From: UBA3537 sp038138145
GTDB lineage: Bacteria; Bacteroidota; Bacteroidia; Flavobacteriales; Flavobacteriaceae
Direction: 5' to 3'
Length of the DNA stretch: 64,000 nt
Assembly (NCBI GenBank): GCA_038138145.1
Contig: JAYQDD010000006.1
Coordinates: forward strand, 99,561 to 163,560
Below, in pieces: positions 25,391-34,465 of the stretch (its first letter is position 1; each line of letters begins with the position of its first letter). The position numbers were made by a program, and so were the translations under genes. The notes beneath the pieces were generated by a model. The model did not search any database and was not told where the DNA came from. It was given only the letters and a program-made list of their open reading frames with translations.

Positions 25391-25777
25391 ATGAAAAACA
25401 AAATAAAAGCGGTACAACGTTTTCATGAGGCCTTTAAAATTGGCTATAGAACTTCTCCCAAAGCCAATTTAGGTGCTGCAAAAAACCAACTCCGATTTGA
25501 CTTAATGAAAGAAGAAAACGAAGAATACTTTGAAGCGGCACAAAACAATGACTTAGTTGAGGTCGCTGATGCTTTAGGTGATATGTTATACATCCTATGT
25601 GGTACCATCATCGAACATGGGATGCAACACAAAATTGAAGCCGTTTTTGATGAAATCCAACGCAGTAATATGAGCAAACTTGGTCCAGATGGGCAACCCA
25701 TTTACAGAGCAGACGGTAAGGTGTTGAAAGGGCCAAATTATTTCAAGCCCAATATTGAAGCTATCCTAAATCAATAG
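25391..25777 (+). CDS. MazG/PRA-PH-like nucleoside triphosphate pyrophosphohydrolase
   Basis: A 128-residue all-alpha NTP pyrophosphatase (PF01503-like). The Mg2+-binding signature appears as MKEENEEYFEA (EExxE) and VADALGDMLY about 20 residues later. The C-terminal part (KLGPDGQPIYRADGKVLKGPNYFKP) matches the integron/phage-type MazG-like subgroup rather than HisE. It probably cleans up non-canonical nucleotides. It ends 2 bp before the convergent ilvE gene. Confidence 0.8.
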   Translation: MKNKIKAVQRFHEAFKIGYRTSPKANLGAAKNQLRFDLMKEENEEYFEAAQNNDLVEVADALGDMLYILCGTIIEHGMQHKIEAVFDEIQRSNMSKLGPDGQPIYRADGKVLKGPNYFKPNIEAILNQ

Positions 25778-25779
25778 CA

Positions 25780-26832
25780 TTAAACCTTATAGCGCCACCC
25801 AAAAGGATCTGGTGCATTATTAATTTGAATTGAGGTAATTCGATCTTTTAGACGTGTAGCATATGAAGTTTCAAGCACGGGGAGGTCATAGTCTTGATCT
25901 CTAAAACCAAACGAGGAAATAGGAGAGATGACTGCTGCAGTACCAGCACCAAACATTTCTTTTAAAGCTCCATTTTTGGAGGCATTGATGACTTCAGAAA
26001 CGGTAAATTTGCGGACTTCGACAGGTATTCCTTCGGCTTTTGCAATTTCAATAATACTTTTGCGCGTGACACCATCCAAAATTCGGTCACTTGTTGGCCC
26101 AGTAATGAGGGTGTCATTGATACGAATAAAAATATTCATCGCACCAGCTTCTTCAATATATTCATGCGTATTGTCGTCCGTCCAAATGACTTGATTGTAT
26201 CCTTTTTCAATGGCTAATTGTGTGGGGTAAAATTGCCCGGCATAGTTTCCACCAGCTTTGGCAAATCCAACACCACCATTGGCTGATCTCGAATATTGTT
26301 CTTCAATAAGCACACTTACTTTTCCAGAAAAATATGGACCTGACGGTGCAGTTGCGATCAAAAAACGATAGCCGTCAGCAGGTGAGGCATGAAAACCTTC
26401 ACCTGTTGCAAAAATAATAGGACGAATGTATAATGAGCTTCCTGCTGTTGTCGGAATCCAGTCGTTATCAACTTTGAGAAGGGCTTTTAATCCTTCAAAA
26501 AATACCTCTTCAGGCAACTCAGGTATGGCCAATCGCTTGGCGGATTTGTTCAATCGTTTAAAATTTTCATCTGGACGAAACAACCAAGTTGTACCATCTT
26601 TATCTTTGTAGGCCTTCATGCCCTCAAAAATGGATTGACCATAATGGAAAATTTTTGCGGATGGCATGAGCGAGATTTCTTGGAAAGGAATAATTTCAGG
26701 TTGACCCCAAGCACCATTTTTAAAGTCGCAAACAAGCATATGATCGGAAAATACATTGCCAAATCCTAAGTTATTAAAATCAACAGTACTGAGTTTTGAT
26801 TGCGCAATTGTTGTGGTCTTTATTGGGTTCAT
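25780..26832 (-). CDS. ilvE: Branched-chain amino-acid aminotransferase
   Basis: A 350-residue fold-type IV PLP aminotransferase of the BCAT type II group, which transfers amino groups between glutamate and branched-chain keto acids. SIFEGMKAYK, FRPDENFKRL, YIRPIIFATG, the PLP-lysine region VGFAKAGGNYAGQ (Lys near 196) and EEAGAMNIFI all agree. It starts at ATG 26830-26832. No ilvBCD genes are near. A TAAATTTG box lies 17 nt upstream of the start. Confidence 0.94.
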   Translation of the reverse strand: MNPIKTTTIAQSKLSTVDFNNLGFGNVFSDHMLVCDFKNGAWGQPEIIPFQEISLMPSAKIFHYGQSIFEGMKAYKDKDGTTWLFRPDENFKRLNKSAKRLAIPELPEEVFFEGLKALLKVDNDWIPTTAGSSLYIRPIIFATGEGFHASPADGYRFLIATAPSGPYFSGKVSVLIEEQYSRSANGGVGFAKAGGNYAGQFYPTQLAIEKGYNQVIWTDDNTHEYIEEAGAMNIFIRINDTLITGPTSDRILDGVTRKSIIEIAKAEGIPVEVRKFTVSEVINASKNGALKEMFGAGTAAVISPISSFGFRDQDYDLPVLETSYATRLKDRITSIQINNAPDPFGWRYKV

Positions 26833-26849
26833 TCTTTTGTATTTCTATT

Positions 26850-26857
26850 CAAATTTA
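26850..26857 (-). promoter_or_regulatory. Putative -7 box for ilvE (TAAATTTG)
   Basis: Exact TAnnTTTG on the minus strand, 17 nt before the ilvE ATG. No convincing -33 element. Confidence 0.35.
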
Positions 26858-26941
26858 TCACAAAATTACTAAAATAACGGCTATTGTAACATACATTGCC
26901 AAAAGTTATTATCTTTAAATTTTTATAGAACTTTTTTCAAC

Positions 26942-27430
26942 ATGAGAAACCATCTTTTACTCCTATTAGCATTTCTTTTCTTTATCAATTGTAAAGAAAA
27001 ACAACAGCGTCGTGTTCCGGTGCAAGTCCAATCAAAAACCTATAATTTGTATGGCACAGCATTTCAAACCGATTCGATAACAACGCTTAGTGAACTATCA
27101 AAACGCATTCAGAGTAAAGGCGATACACTCCAAATGACGCTGAGCGGAACGATCAAAGAAGTGTGCGCGAAAAAAGGATGTTGGATGACCTTGACGATGC
27201 ACGATGATAACGATTTGATGGTGCGGTTCAAAGATTATGGTTTTTTTGTTCCATTAGATGCACAAGGTGAGGTCCTCATCAATGGAAAAGCATTTATTTC
27301 TGAAACTTCAGTTGAAGATTTACGACATTATGCTGAAGATGCAGGGGCACCCAAAGAAGAAATTGAGTTGATAACAACCCCTAAAGTTTCTTATAATTTT
27401 GAAGCCGATGGTGTTTTGATTCTACAATAA
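26942..27430 (+). CDS. DUF4920 lipoprotein
   Basis: A 162-residue predicted lipoprotein: the signal MRNHLLLLLAFLFFINC ends in Cys17. The mature part is the DUF4920 domain, with a conserved GTIKEVCAKKGCWMTL segment whose two cysteines could bind metal or pair, and a VRFKDYGFFVP strand. Function unknown; the fold is OB-like by look of the strands. It is followed 7 bp later by mnmD. Confidence 0.82.
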   Translation: MRNHLLLLLAFLFFINCKEKQQRRVPVQVQSKTYNLYGTAFQTDSITTLSELSKRIQSKGDTLQMTLSGTIKEVCAKKGCWMTLTMHDDNDLMVRFKDYGFFVPLDAQGEVLINGKAFISETSVEDLRHYAEDAGAPKEEIELITTPKVSYNFEADGVLILQ

Positions 27431-27437
27431 TTGTCAA

Positions 27438-28112
27438 GTGAAACGTTCCATCATCACTACGGCAGACGGTTCAAAAACCATTCAAATAGAAGATTGGAAC
27501 GAACACTACCATTCTGTACACGGCGCATTGCAAGAGGCCAAACATGTTTATATTGAAATGGGGTTATACGAGTTTATCAATCGTCACCCACAACAAAAAC
27601 AACTCTCTATCTTAGAAATTGGTTTCGGTACTGGGCTAAACGCCTTGCTCACTGCAACGGATAACTTGACCTCAAAAACAATGATAACATACCATGGCAT
27701 CGAGGCCTATCCTGTTTCTAATGAAGAATTAAAAGCACTAGATTACGATTCATTAGTTCCATCAAGCAGTCTTATTTTTGATAAACTTCATAACACATCT
27801 TGGGGTGTTGAGCATAAAATTTCAACTAATTTCACTCTTGTAAAGCGGCAAGAGTTTTTTTCTGATTTGGAAGATGTTAATGCTTTTGATATTGTTTATT
27901 TTGATGCTTTTGGTCCTCGAGTTCAACCAGAACTTTGGACTGTTAGCATTTTTAAACGCATCCATAAGGCCATGCGCCCTCAGGGGATTTTAGTCACTTA
28001 TTCGGCCAAAGGTAGTGTCCGTCGTGCGTTGCAACAAGTAGGATTTTCAGTCGAACGTTTACCAGGACCTCCAGGTAAAAGAGAGATGTTACGCGCAACA
28101 ATAATTAGCTAA
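27438..28112 (+). CDS. mnmD: tRNA 5-methylaminomethyl-2-thiouridine methyltransferase domain protein MnmD
   Basis: A 224-residue SAM-dependent methyltransferase equal to the N-terminal half of E. coli MnmC, which completes the mnm5s2U34 modification of tRNA. The SAM loop is ILEIGFGTGLNALLT, and the DIVYFDAFGPRVQPELW segment is typical. The FAD-dependent C-terminal MnmC oxidase is missing, so this is the standalone MnmD version. The start is GTG 27438 because no ATG fits before the conserved KRSIITTADGS. The gene is 7 bp after the DUF4920 gene, implying co-transcription. Confidence 0.87.
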   Translation: MKRSIITTADGSKTIQIEDWNEHYHSVHGALQEAKHVYIEMGLYEFINRHPQQKQLSILEIGFGTGLNALLTATDNLTSKTMITYHGIEAYPVSNEELKALDYDSLVPSSSLIFDKLHNTSWGVEHKISTNFTLVKRQEFFSDLEDVNAFDIVYFDAFGPRVQPELWTVSIFKRIHKAMRPQGILVTYSAKGSVRRALQQVGFSVERLPGPPGKREMLRATIIS

Positions 28113-28203
28113 ATTCCGTTAACTTTTAGCAGTTTTTCACATCTAATAAGCATAAATAATTGTTAAACCTCTTTTTTTAACACATCAGAGCGATTGGATT
28201 CGA

Positions 28204-28211
28204 TAATTTTG
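28204..28211 (+). promoter_or_regulatory. Putative -7 box giving a leaderless transcript (TAATTTTG)
   Basis: Exact TAnnTTTG with only 4 nt to the ATG of the TIGR01777 gene. With the usual spacing transcription would begin on the A of the start codon. Confidence 0.4.
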
Positions 28212-28215
28212 GCCA

Positions 28216-29130
28216 ATGGCAACAACAGTTCTCATTACGGGCGCAACAGGTTTAGTGGGTAAAGCACTCACTCAACTCCTTTTGAGTAAAGGATACGCCA
28301 TTCATGTTTTGACGACTCAAAAGACGTTGGTGCATTCAAACAAAAACCTTCAATACTTTCATTGGAATCCTCAAAAAAATGAAATGGATACTTCTTGTTT
28401 TGAAGGAGTCGAAGTGGTAATTAACCTTGCCGGATCATCGATTGCACAACGTTGGACCAAATCCGCTAAAGCGTCTATACTCAACAGCCGAATACAATCG
28501 TTACATGTTTTGGCAAAAGCCATTAAAGAAGGTAATTTTCCTATGAAACAATTAATCTCTGCAAGTGCTGTTGGTATATATTCGGATTCAAAAACAAACT
28601 ACTATGAGGAAGAACATGTATCTACAGACGACTCTTCATTTTTAAGCACTGTTGTTAGCGCATGGGAGTCTGCAACAACTCAGTTTCAGGAAATGGGCAT
28701 CAAAACAACACTACTGAGAATAGGAATCGTATTGGATGCCAACGGTGGTGCGTTGCCAAAAATTAAAGCCCCTATTGAAAAGTATTGTGGTGCCGTTTTG
28801 GGTTCTGGAGAACAATGGCAGTCTTGGATTCACATCGATGATTTGGTGGCTATATTTGTTCATGCTTTGGAGTTCAAATTAGAAGGTGTATTCAACGCTG
28901 TAGCACCAAATCCAGTGCAACAGACCGAATTGACGAAAACCATTGCTCAGGTGCTCAAAAGGCCAGTATTTCTTCCAAACGTTCCAGAATTTGCACTCAA
29001 ACTTCTGTTAGGTGAAATGAGTGCTGTCGTCCTTGAAAGTCAGCGTGTTTGCTCCAAAAAAATCCAAAATACAGGGTTTAAATTCAATTATCACGAATTG
29101 TCTGCAGCACTAAACGATCTCTTGAAATAG
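28216..29130 (+). CDS. TIGR01777-family NAD-dependent epimerase (YfcH/SDR39U1-like)
   Basis: A 304-residue extended short-chain dehydrogenase. The NAD-binding Rossmann loop is ITGATGLVGKALTQ at residues 6-19, and VINLAGSSIAQRW follows. The C-terminal DUF1731 domain (about 255-302: FLPNVPEFALKLLLGEMSAVVLESQRV) confirms the family. The substrate is unknown; close relatives are often called nucleoside-diphosphate-sugar epimerases without proof. Confidence 0.9.
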   Translation: MATTVLITGATGLVGKALTQLLLSKGYAIHVLTTQKTLVHSNKNLQYFHWNPQKNEMDTSCFEGVEVVINLAGSSIAQRWTKSAKASILNSRIQSLHVLAKAIKEGNFPMKQLISASAVGIYSDSKTNYYEEEHVSTDDSSFLSTVVSAWESATTQFQEMGIKTTLLRIGIVLDANGGALPKIKAPIEKYCGAVLGSGEQWQSWIHIDDLVAIFVHALEFKLEGVFNAVAPNPVQQTELTKTIAQVLKRPVFLPNVPEFALKLLLGEMSAVVLESQRVCSKKIQNTGFKFNYHELSAALNDLLK

Positions 29131-29203
29131 TATGTAAATACAGTCCAGAACAAATTTTTTGATTTTTTTTTGTGACATTATGACATTTTATGCAGAATGG
29201 CAG

Positions 29204-29211
29204 TACTTTTG
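29204..29211 (+). promoter_or_regulatory. Putative -7 box for grpE-dnaJ (TACTTTTG)
   Basis: Exact TAnnTTTG, 33 nt before the grpE ATG. The nearest upstream TTTG (29169-29172) is too far (31 nt) to be a normal -33 element. I see no CIRCE repeat. Confidence 0.4.
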
Positions 29212-29244
29212 CCATCTATAAAAAAATAATTAATCTCTTTTAAG

Positions 29245-29763
29245 ATGACCAAAAAGGCAACAAAGCAAAAGGCGAATAAAGAAGAAGAAGTAAAAGCACC
29301 AGAAGTTGAGCTTTCTGTTGAAGATCAACTCAAGGAAGAATTAGCCCAAGAGAAAGATAAATTTTTACGGTTGTTTGCAGAATTTGAGAACTACAAGCGC
29401 CGTACTTCAAAAGAACGTGTCGAGTTATTTTCTACAGCAAGTCAAGACGTCATTCAGGCGCTTTTGCCTGTTTTGGACGATTTTGACCGTGCCATATTAG
29501 AAATTTCAAAACACGAAGAATCAGAATTATCCAAAGGGGTGGAATTGATTCAAAATAAACTCAATACCACCTTACATCAAAAAGGGCTCAGCGTGATAGA
29601 AGTGCAGAAAGGGGATGAGTTTAATGCCGATCATCATGAAGCAGTAACCCAAATTCCTGCGCCAAGTGAAGATTTAAAAGGAAAAGTAATTGATGTGATA
29701 GAACAGGGCTACAAACTCGGGGAAAAGGTGATTCGTTTTCCAAAAGTAGTCATCGGACAATAA
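29245..29763 (+). CDS. grpE: Nucleotide exchange factor GrpE
   Basis: A 172-residue co-chaperone that speeds ADP release from DnaK. A Lys/Glu-rich N-terminal coiled-coil (about 1-60) leads into LRLFAEFENYKRRTSKER, and the beta-domain has LPVLDDFDRAI, GVELIQNKL, FNADHHEAV and KVIDVIEQGYKLGEKVIRFPKVVIG. All family blocks are present. It is 18 bp ahead of dnaJ, the normal order in this phylum; dnaK is not in the window. Confidence 0.96.
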   Translation: MTKKATKQKANKEEEVKAPEVELSVEDQLKEELAQEKDKFLRLFAEFENYKRRTSKERVELFSTASQDVIQALLPVLDDFDRAILEISKHEESELSKGVELIQNKLNTTLHQKGLSVIEVQKGDEFNADHHEAVTQIPAPSEDLKGKVIDVIEQGYKLGEKVIRFPKVVIGQ

Positions 29764-29781
29764 TAAAAAAACCATTTATAT

Positions 29782-30897
29782 ATGGCAAAGCAGGATTATT
29801 ATGAAGTATTGGGGGTGAGCAAAAATGCCTCCGCAGCAGAAATAAAGAAAGCCTACAGAAAAATGGCGATCAAATACCATCCGGACAAAAATCCAGATGA
29901 TAAATCGGCTGAAGAAAAATTTAAAATTGCAGCAGAGGCCTACGAAGTTTTAAGTAATCCTGACAAAAAGGCGCGTTACGATCAATTTGGGCATCAGGCC
30001 TTTGAAGGTGCTGGTGGATTTGGCGGTGGTTCCATGAATATGGACGATATTTTTAGTCAATTTGGCGATATTTTCGGCAGTGCTTTTGGCGGTGGAGGAT
30101 TTGGAGGATTTGGCGGTCAACGCCAAAGAACTTCGCGAGGAAGCAATCTAAGAATTCGTGTTAAACTTACACTTGAAGAAATTGCCAATGGTGTAGAGAA
30201 AAAAGTAAAAGTAAAGCGAAAAAAACAGGCCGAAGGTGTTACGTATAAAACTTGTAGCACATGTAATGGTACAGGGCAAGTCACCCGCATTACAAATACC
30301 ATTTTGGGACGTATGCAAACCGCTTCACCATGTACTGCTTGTGGTGGTTCAGGTCAGATGATTGATCACCGACCAGCCAATGCCGATGCCAATGGTTTTG
30401 TGGTGGAAGAAGAAACCGTTTCTATCAAAATTCCTGCAGGGGTACAAGATGGGATGCAACTTAAAGTTTCAGGCAAAGGAAATGCGGCTCCTGGCAATGG
30501 TATTTCAGGAGATTTATTGGTGGCTATCTCAGAGGAAGCGCACCCAAAATTACAACGTGAAGGCGATAATTTACATTATGATTTGTATGTAAGTCTTCCA
30601 GATGCTATTTTAGGTTCTTCCGTCGAAATTGATACCGTAACAGGAAAAGTGCGCCTAAAAATTGAAGCTGGTATACAATCGGGTAAAATACTGCGTTTGC
30701 GTGGCAAAGGGATTCCTAACACCAATGGGTACAGTAAAGGCGATTTGTTGGTGCATATCAATGTGTGGACGCCAAAAACTTTGGATAAAGAGCAAAAGGC
30801 ATTTTTTGAAAAAATGCGTACCAATGAGCACTTTGAACCCAAACCAGAGCAATCCGATAAATCCTTTTTTGAAAAGGTCAAGGATATGTTTTCTTAG
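29782..30897 (+). CDS. dnaJ: Chaperone DnaJ with reduced zinc-finger region
   Basis: A 371-residue Hsp40 co-chaperone. The J domain (1-70) has the HPD tripeptide in YHPDKNP, followed by a Gly/Phe region (about 72-115) and C-terminal substrate-binding domains (about 215-345). The central Cys region keeps only two of the usual four CxxCxGxG motifs (CSTCNGTG and CTACGGSG), so it can build one zinc site instead of two. I believe this short form is common in Flavobacteriia. The C-terminal part ends DKSFFEKVKDMFS. It is co-transcribed with grpE. Confidence 0.95.
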   Translation: MAKQDYYEVLGVSKNASAAEIKKAYRKMAIKYHPDKNPDDKSAEEKFKIAAEAYEVLSNPDKKARYDQFGHQAFEGAGGFGGGSMNMDDIFSQFGDIFGSAFGGGGFGGFGGQRQRTSRGSNLRIRVKLTLEEIANGVEKKVKVKRKKQAEGVTYKTCSTCNGTGQVTRITNTILGRMQTASPCTACGGSGQMIDHRPANADANGFVVEEETVSIKIPAGVQDGMQLKVSGKGNAAPGNGISGDLLVAISEEAHPKLQREGDNLHYDLYVSLPDAILGSSVEIDTVTGKVRLKIEAGIQSGKILRLRGKGIPNTNGYSKGDLLVHINVWTPKTLDKEQKAFFEKMRTNEHFEPKPEQSDKSFFEKVKDMFS

Positions 30898-31005
30898 CAG
30901 AGATTTATTTTCTTGAGTCGAGGGTGCAATCTTTGACAAATTTTTTTAGATTTACAGTGTAACGAAAAGCGCTGCAGCACAACTTATAGTAAATCTAAAA
31001 TATAT

Positions 31006-31932
31006 ATGAGTACACTCTTAGAAGCAAATAATATTTCTAAAAATTTTGGTGAATTCCAAGCACTTTCTGAAGTTTCCATTCAAGTACCAAAAGGTAGTAT
31101 TTTTGGACTTTTAGGGCCAAATGGCGCTGGAAAGACAACCCTAATACGCATCATCAATCAAATCACAATTCCTGATGCAGGTCAGGTAATTTTGGATGGA
31201 GAACCCTTAAATCCGAAGCATATTCAAAACATTGGGTATTTGCCCGAAGAACGCGGACTCTACAAGTCCATGAAAGTAGGCGAGCAGGCCTTGTATTTGG
31301 CTCAACTCAAAGGACTTTCCTACAAAGAGGCCAAAAAGCGACTAAACTATTGGTTTGAGAAATTTGAAATTGGACATTGGTGGGACAAAAAAATTCAAGA
31401 ATTGTCCAAAGGAATGGCACAAAAAATACAATTTATTGTAACGGTTCTGCACCAACCCAAATTACTCATTTTTGACGAGCCTTTTTCAGGTTTTGATCCC
31501 ATCAACGCAAACCTGATTAAAGATGAAATTTTGCAGCTTAGGGATGAAGGTGCTACAGTGATTTTTTCCACACACCGTATGGAGTCTGTAGAAGAACTAT
31601 GTGACCATATTGCCCTTATTCATCAATCCAAAAAAATATTAGAAGGCAACCTAAACGATATAAAAAGAACACACAAAACAAATACATTCGAAGTTGGTTT
31701 ACATGCTCAAGACTTGGTTCAATTAGAAAAAGAAATTGGCAGTCATTTTAAATATTCAAAAGCAGATTTTAAATCTTTGGAAGATGATTTGAAATTAAAC
31801 ATTGAGTTGGGCTCAACAGACAGCCCTAGTGATTTGTTGGCCTTTTTAAACAAAAGCGCACAAATCAATCACTTTGTAGAGGTCATTCCAAATGCGAATG
31901 ATATTTTTATTCAAACCGTCAAAAGCAACTGA
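31006..31932 (+). CDS. ABC transporter ATP-binding protein, NatA-like
   Basis: A 308-residue ABC ATPase. Walker A GPNGAGKTT, the Q-loop, a degenerate signature LSKGMAQK, Walker B LLIFDEPFSGFDP and the H-loop (FSTHRM) are present. A C-terminal DUF4162-like extension follows (about 225-308). Together with the permease 2 bp downstream it forms an exporter of the ABC-2/Nat type. Substrates of the closest described members (NatAB sodium exporter, antibiotic exporters) vary, so none is assigned. Confidence 0.9.
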   Translation: MSTLLEANNISKNFGEFQALSEVSIQVPKGSIFGLLGPNGAGKTTLIRIINQITIPDAGQVILDGEPLNPKHIQNIGYLPEERGLYKSMKVGEQALYLAQLKGLSYKEAKKRLNYWFEKFEIGHWWDKKIQELSKGMAQKIQFIVTVLHQPKLLIFDEPFSGFDPINANLIKDEILQLRDEGATVIFSTHRMESVEELCDHIALIHQSKKILEGNLNDIKRTHKTNTFEVGLHAQDLVQLEKEIGSHFKYSKADFKSLEDDLKLNIELGSTDSPSDLLAFLNKSAQINHFVEVIPNANDIFIQTVKSN

Positions 31933-31934
31933 TT

Positions 31935-33245
31935 ATGAATCACTTATCATTAATTATAAAACGAGAATTTTTATCTAAAGTAAAAAACAAATCGTTCATA
32001 ATCATGACGTTTTTGAGTCCAATCATTATGGTTGCTGTAATTTCGTTAATTGCTTATTTGACGAGTATCAATAACGAAAAAGTACGCACAATTTCAGTAC
32101 TAGATTCTTCTGAATTTTTGCAAGAAGTGCTGGTCTCAACGGAGTATACCATCTATCAAAAATTAGAGGATATGAGTCTGAACGATGCCAAAAAACTTTC
32201 CAATACTAATGGTTCTGATGGACTTTTACATGTTCCAAATGTACCATTGGATGAGGTAGCAGAGCAAATTAAATTTTACTCTAAAGAATCCCCTTCATTA
32301 GGATTTATTTCTAACCTAGAATCTAAAATTGAAAAGCGACTTGGGGAACTGAAATTGGTAAAATCTGGCGTTGATCTTTCAAAAATTAAAGCTGCAAAAA
32401 CCTATGTTGATATCAATCAAGAAAGTTATGAGGGCGTAAAAACCTCAAAACTAGGGAGTCTCATAAAACTACTCTTTGGTGGTGTAGCAGGTTATTTGCT
32501 TTTTATTTTCATCATTGTGTATGGGAATTCAATCATGCGTAGTGTTATTGAAGAAAAAACAAGCCGCATTATAGAAATCATAATTTCTTCTGTCAAACCT
32601 ATACAGTTGATGTTGGGAAAAATTTTTGGTACATCTCTGGCGGGACTAGCACAATTTGCCATCTGGATTATTTTGGGTAGTATTTTGATAATAGGCGTAT
32701 CCTCTGTGTTTGGTGTGGATTTGTCTGTTGCCCAAACTTCTCAATCTACTGAGGTTATGGAAACGCTATCCAACCCACAAGTCAATTCTAAATTTCAAGA
32801 GTTAATCACTGAGATTCACACGTTGCCTATGTGGAATTTGGTCTTTGCATTTATCTTGTTTTTTGTTGGGGGTTATTTGTTGTACAGTTCACTTTATGCC
32901 GCTATTGGTGCCGCTGTAGATAATGAGACGGATACACAGCAATTTATGTTGCCCATCATTATGCCATTGATGTTGGCCATATATGTTGGTGCATTTACCG
33001 TTGTGGAAGATCCGCATGGAAGCGTATCAACGCTATTTTCGTATATCCCATTTACATCCCCAGTGGTAATGCTCATGCGCATTCCATTTGGTGTACCGAT
33101 ATGGGAACAAACCTTGTCTTTACTTATCCTCTTTTTGACCTTTGTTTTCACCGTTTGGATGGCCTCAAAAATTTACCGAGTTGGTATTTTGATGCATGGA
33201 AAAAAACCAAGTTATAAGGACCTTTTAAAGTGGTTAAAATATTAA
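31935..33245 (+). CDS. ABC-2 type permease, NatB-like
   Basis: A 436-residue membrane protein. One N-terminal helix (about 20-45) precedes a large extracytoplasmic domain (about 50-175), followed by five to six helices (starting near 178, 230, 300, 340, 385, 405). The MRSVIEEKTSRIIEIIISSVKP segment is the conserved cytoplasmic loop of ABC-2 permeases of the NatB/YhaP kind. The start codon follows the ATPase stop by 2 bp, so the two are one unit; the response-regulator gene follows after 30 bp with its own -7 box. Confidence 0.9.
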   Translation: MNHLSLIIKREFLSKVKNKSFIIMTFLSPIIMVAVISLIAYLTSINNEKVRTISVLDSSEFLQEVLVSTEYTIYQKLEDMSLNDAKKLSNTNGSDGLLHVPNVPLDEVAEQIKFYSKESPSLGFISNLESKIEKRLGELKLVKSGVDLSKIKAAKTYVDINQESYEGVKTSKLGSLIKLLFGGVAGYLLFIFIIVYGNSIMRSVIEEKTSRIIEIIISSVKPIQLMLGKIFGTSLAGLAQFAIWIILGSILIIGVSSVFGVDLSVAQTSQSTEVMETLSNPQVNSKFQELITEIHTLPMWNLVFAFILFFVGGYLLYSSLYAAIGAAVDNETDTQQFMLPIIMPLMLAIYVGAFTVVEDPHGSVSTLFSYIPFTSPVVMLMRIPFGVPIWEQTLSLLILFLTFVFTVWMASKIYRVGILMHGKKPSYKDLLKWLKY

Positions 33246-33248
33246 CTT

Positions 33249-33256
33249 TATCTTTG
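33249..33256 (+). promoter_or_regulatory. Putative -7 box for response regulator (TATCTTTG)
   Basis: Exact TAnnTTTG, 19 nt before the ATG at 33276. No -33 TTG at normal distance. Confidence 0.4.
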
Positions 33257-33275
33257 TATTAACACACAAAAGCAT

Positions 33276-34442
33276 ATGTCTAAAATACTTATCATAGAAG
33301 ATGAAGAAGCCATTCGCCGTGTTTTGGTCAAAATTTTGACCGAAGAAAACAAAAACTATCAGGTGTTTGAAGCAAGTGACGGGCTTGCTGGAGTTGAAGC
33401 CATAAAAAAAGACGATTTTGACTTGATTTTATGTGACATCAAAATGCCAAAAATGGATGGTGTGGAGGTGTTGGAAGCCGCCAAAAAAATCAAACCCGAA
33501 ATCCCAATCGTGATGATCTCTGGACATGGCGATCTTGATACTGCTGTAAGTACAATGCGTTTGGGTGCTTATGATTATATCTCTAAACCCCCAGATTTAA
33601 ACCGTCTTTTAAATACCATTAGAAATGCCCTCGATCGAAAAGAATTAGTGGTTGAAAATAAACGACTAAAGCGAAAAATTAGTCAGAATTATGAAATGAT
33701 TGGCGAAAGCGAACCCATTTCAAGAATTAAATCCATCATAGAAAAAGTAGCTCCTACCGAGGCACGTGTCCTTGTTACAGGACCTAATGGGACTGGGAAA
33801 GAATTAGTAGCGCATTGGTTACATCAAAAAAGTAACCGATCCAAAGGGCCAATGGTCGAGGTTAATTGTGCGGCAATTCCTAGTGAACTTATAGAAAGTG
33901 AACTTTTTGGCCACATTAAAGGCGCTTTTACAAGTGCGCATAAAGATCGTGCAGGAAAGTTTGAAGCCGCCAATAAAGGGACTTTGTTTTTGGACGAAAT
34001 AGGGGATATGAGCCTCTCTGCTCAAGCCAAAGTATTACGTGCCCTTCAAGAAAATCGGATTCAACGCGTAGGTAGCGACAAAAGCATCAAAGTCGATGTT
34101 CGTGTTGTTGCGGCGACCAATAAAGACCTAAAAAAAGAAATTGAAGAAGGCCGTTTTCGTGAGGATTTATACCACCGATTAGCGGTCATTCTAATAGAAG
34201 TTCCTCCGCTCAACGACCGTAGAGATGATATTCCATTGCTGGTCAATTTTTTTAGTACAAAAATAGCTTCCGAGCAAGGTACAGCTACAAAGCAATTTTC
34301 GACCTCAGCCATGGAACTTTTAAAAAGTTACAATTGGACTGGAAATATTCGTGAGTTGAGAAATGTTGTCGAACGGCTTATCATCCTTGGTGCTGATGAA
34401 ATTACAGATGAAGACGTTCGTACTTTTGCAAGTAAATCTTAA
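33276..34442 (+). CDS. Sigma-54-type response regulator (REC-AAA+) without DNA-binding domain
   Basis: A 388-residue response regulator. The receiver domain (1-120) has phospho-acceptor Asp54 (ILCDIKMP), and the AAA+ domain (about 140-375) has Walker A (GPNGTGKE), GAFTSA in place of the canonical sigma-54-contacting GAFTGA, Walker B (GTLFLDEIGDM) and the R-finger region. The protein ends soon after the AAA+ lid (DEITDEDVRTFAS), so no Fis-type helix-turn-helix is present. It could act from solution on sigma-54 holoenzyme, or in another role. No histidine kinase is adjacent. The full-length ORF has no frameshift that would hide an HTH within the next bases. Confidence 0.85.
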   Translation: MSKILIIEDEEAIRRVLVKILTEENKNYQVFEASDGLAGVEAIKKDDFDLILCDIKMPKMDGVEVLEAAKKIKPEIPIVMISGHGDLDTAVSTMRLGAYDYISKPPDLNRLLNTIRNALDRKELVVENKRLKRKISQNYEMIGESEPISRIKSIIEKVAPTEARVLVTGPNGTGKELVAHWLHQKSNRSKGPMVEVNCAAIPSELIESELFGHIKGAFTSAHKDRAGKFEAANKGTLFLDEIGDMSLSAQAKVLRALQENRIQRVGSDKSIKVDVRVVAATNKDLKKEIEEGRFREDLYHRLAVILIEVPPLNDRRDDIPLLVNFFSTKIASEQGTATKQFSTSAMELLKSYNWTGNIRELRNVVERLIILGADEITDEDVRTFASKS

Positions 34443-34465
34443 ATTTGAAAATAAATCAATCCCCA

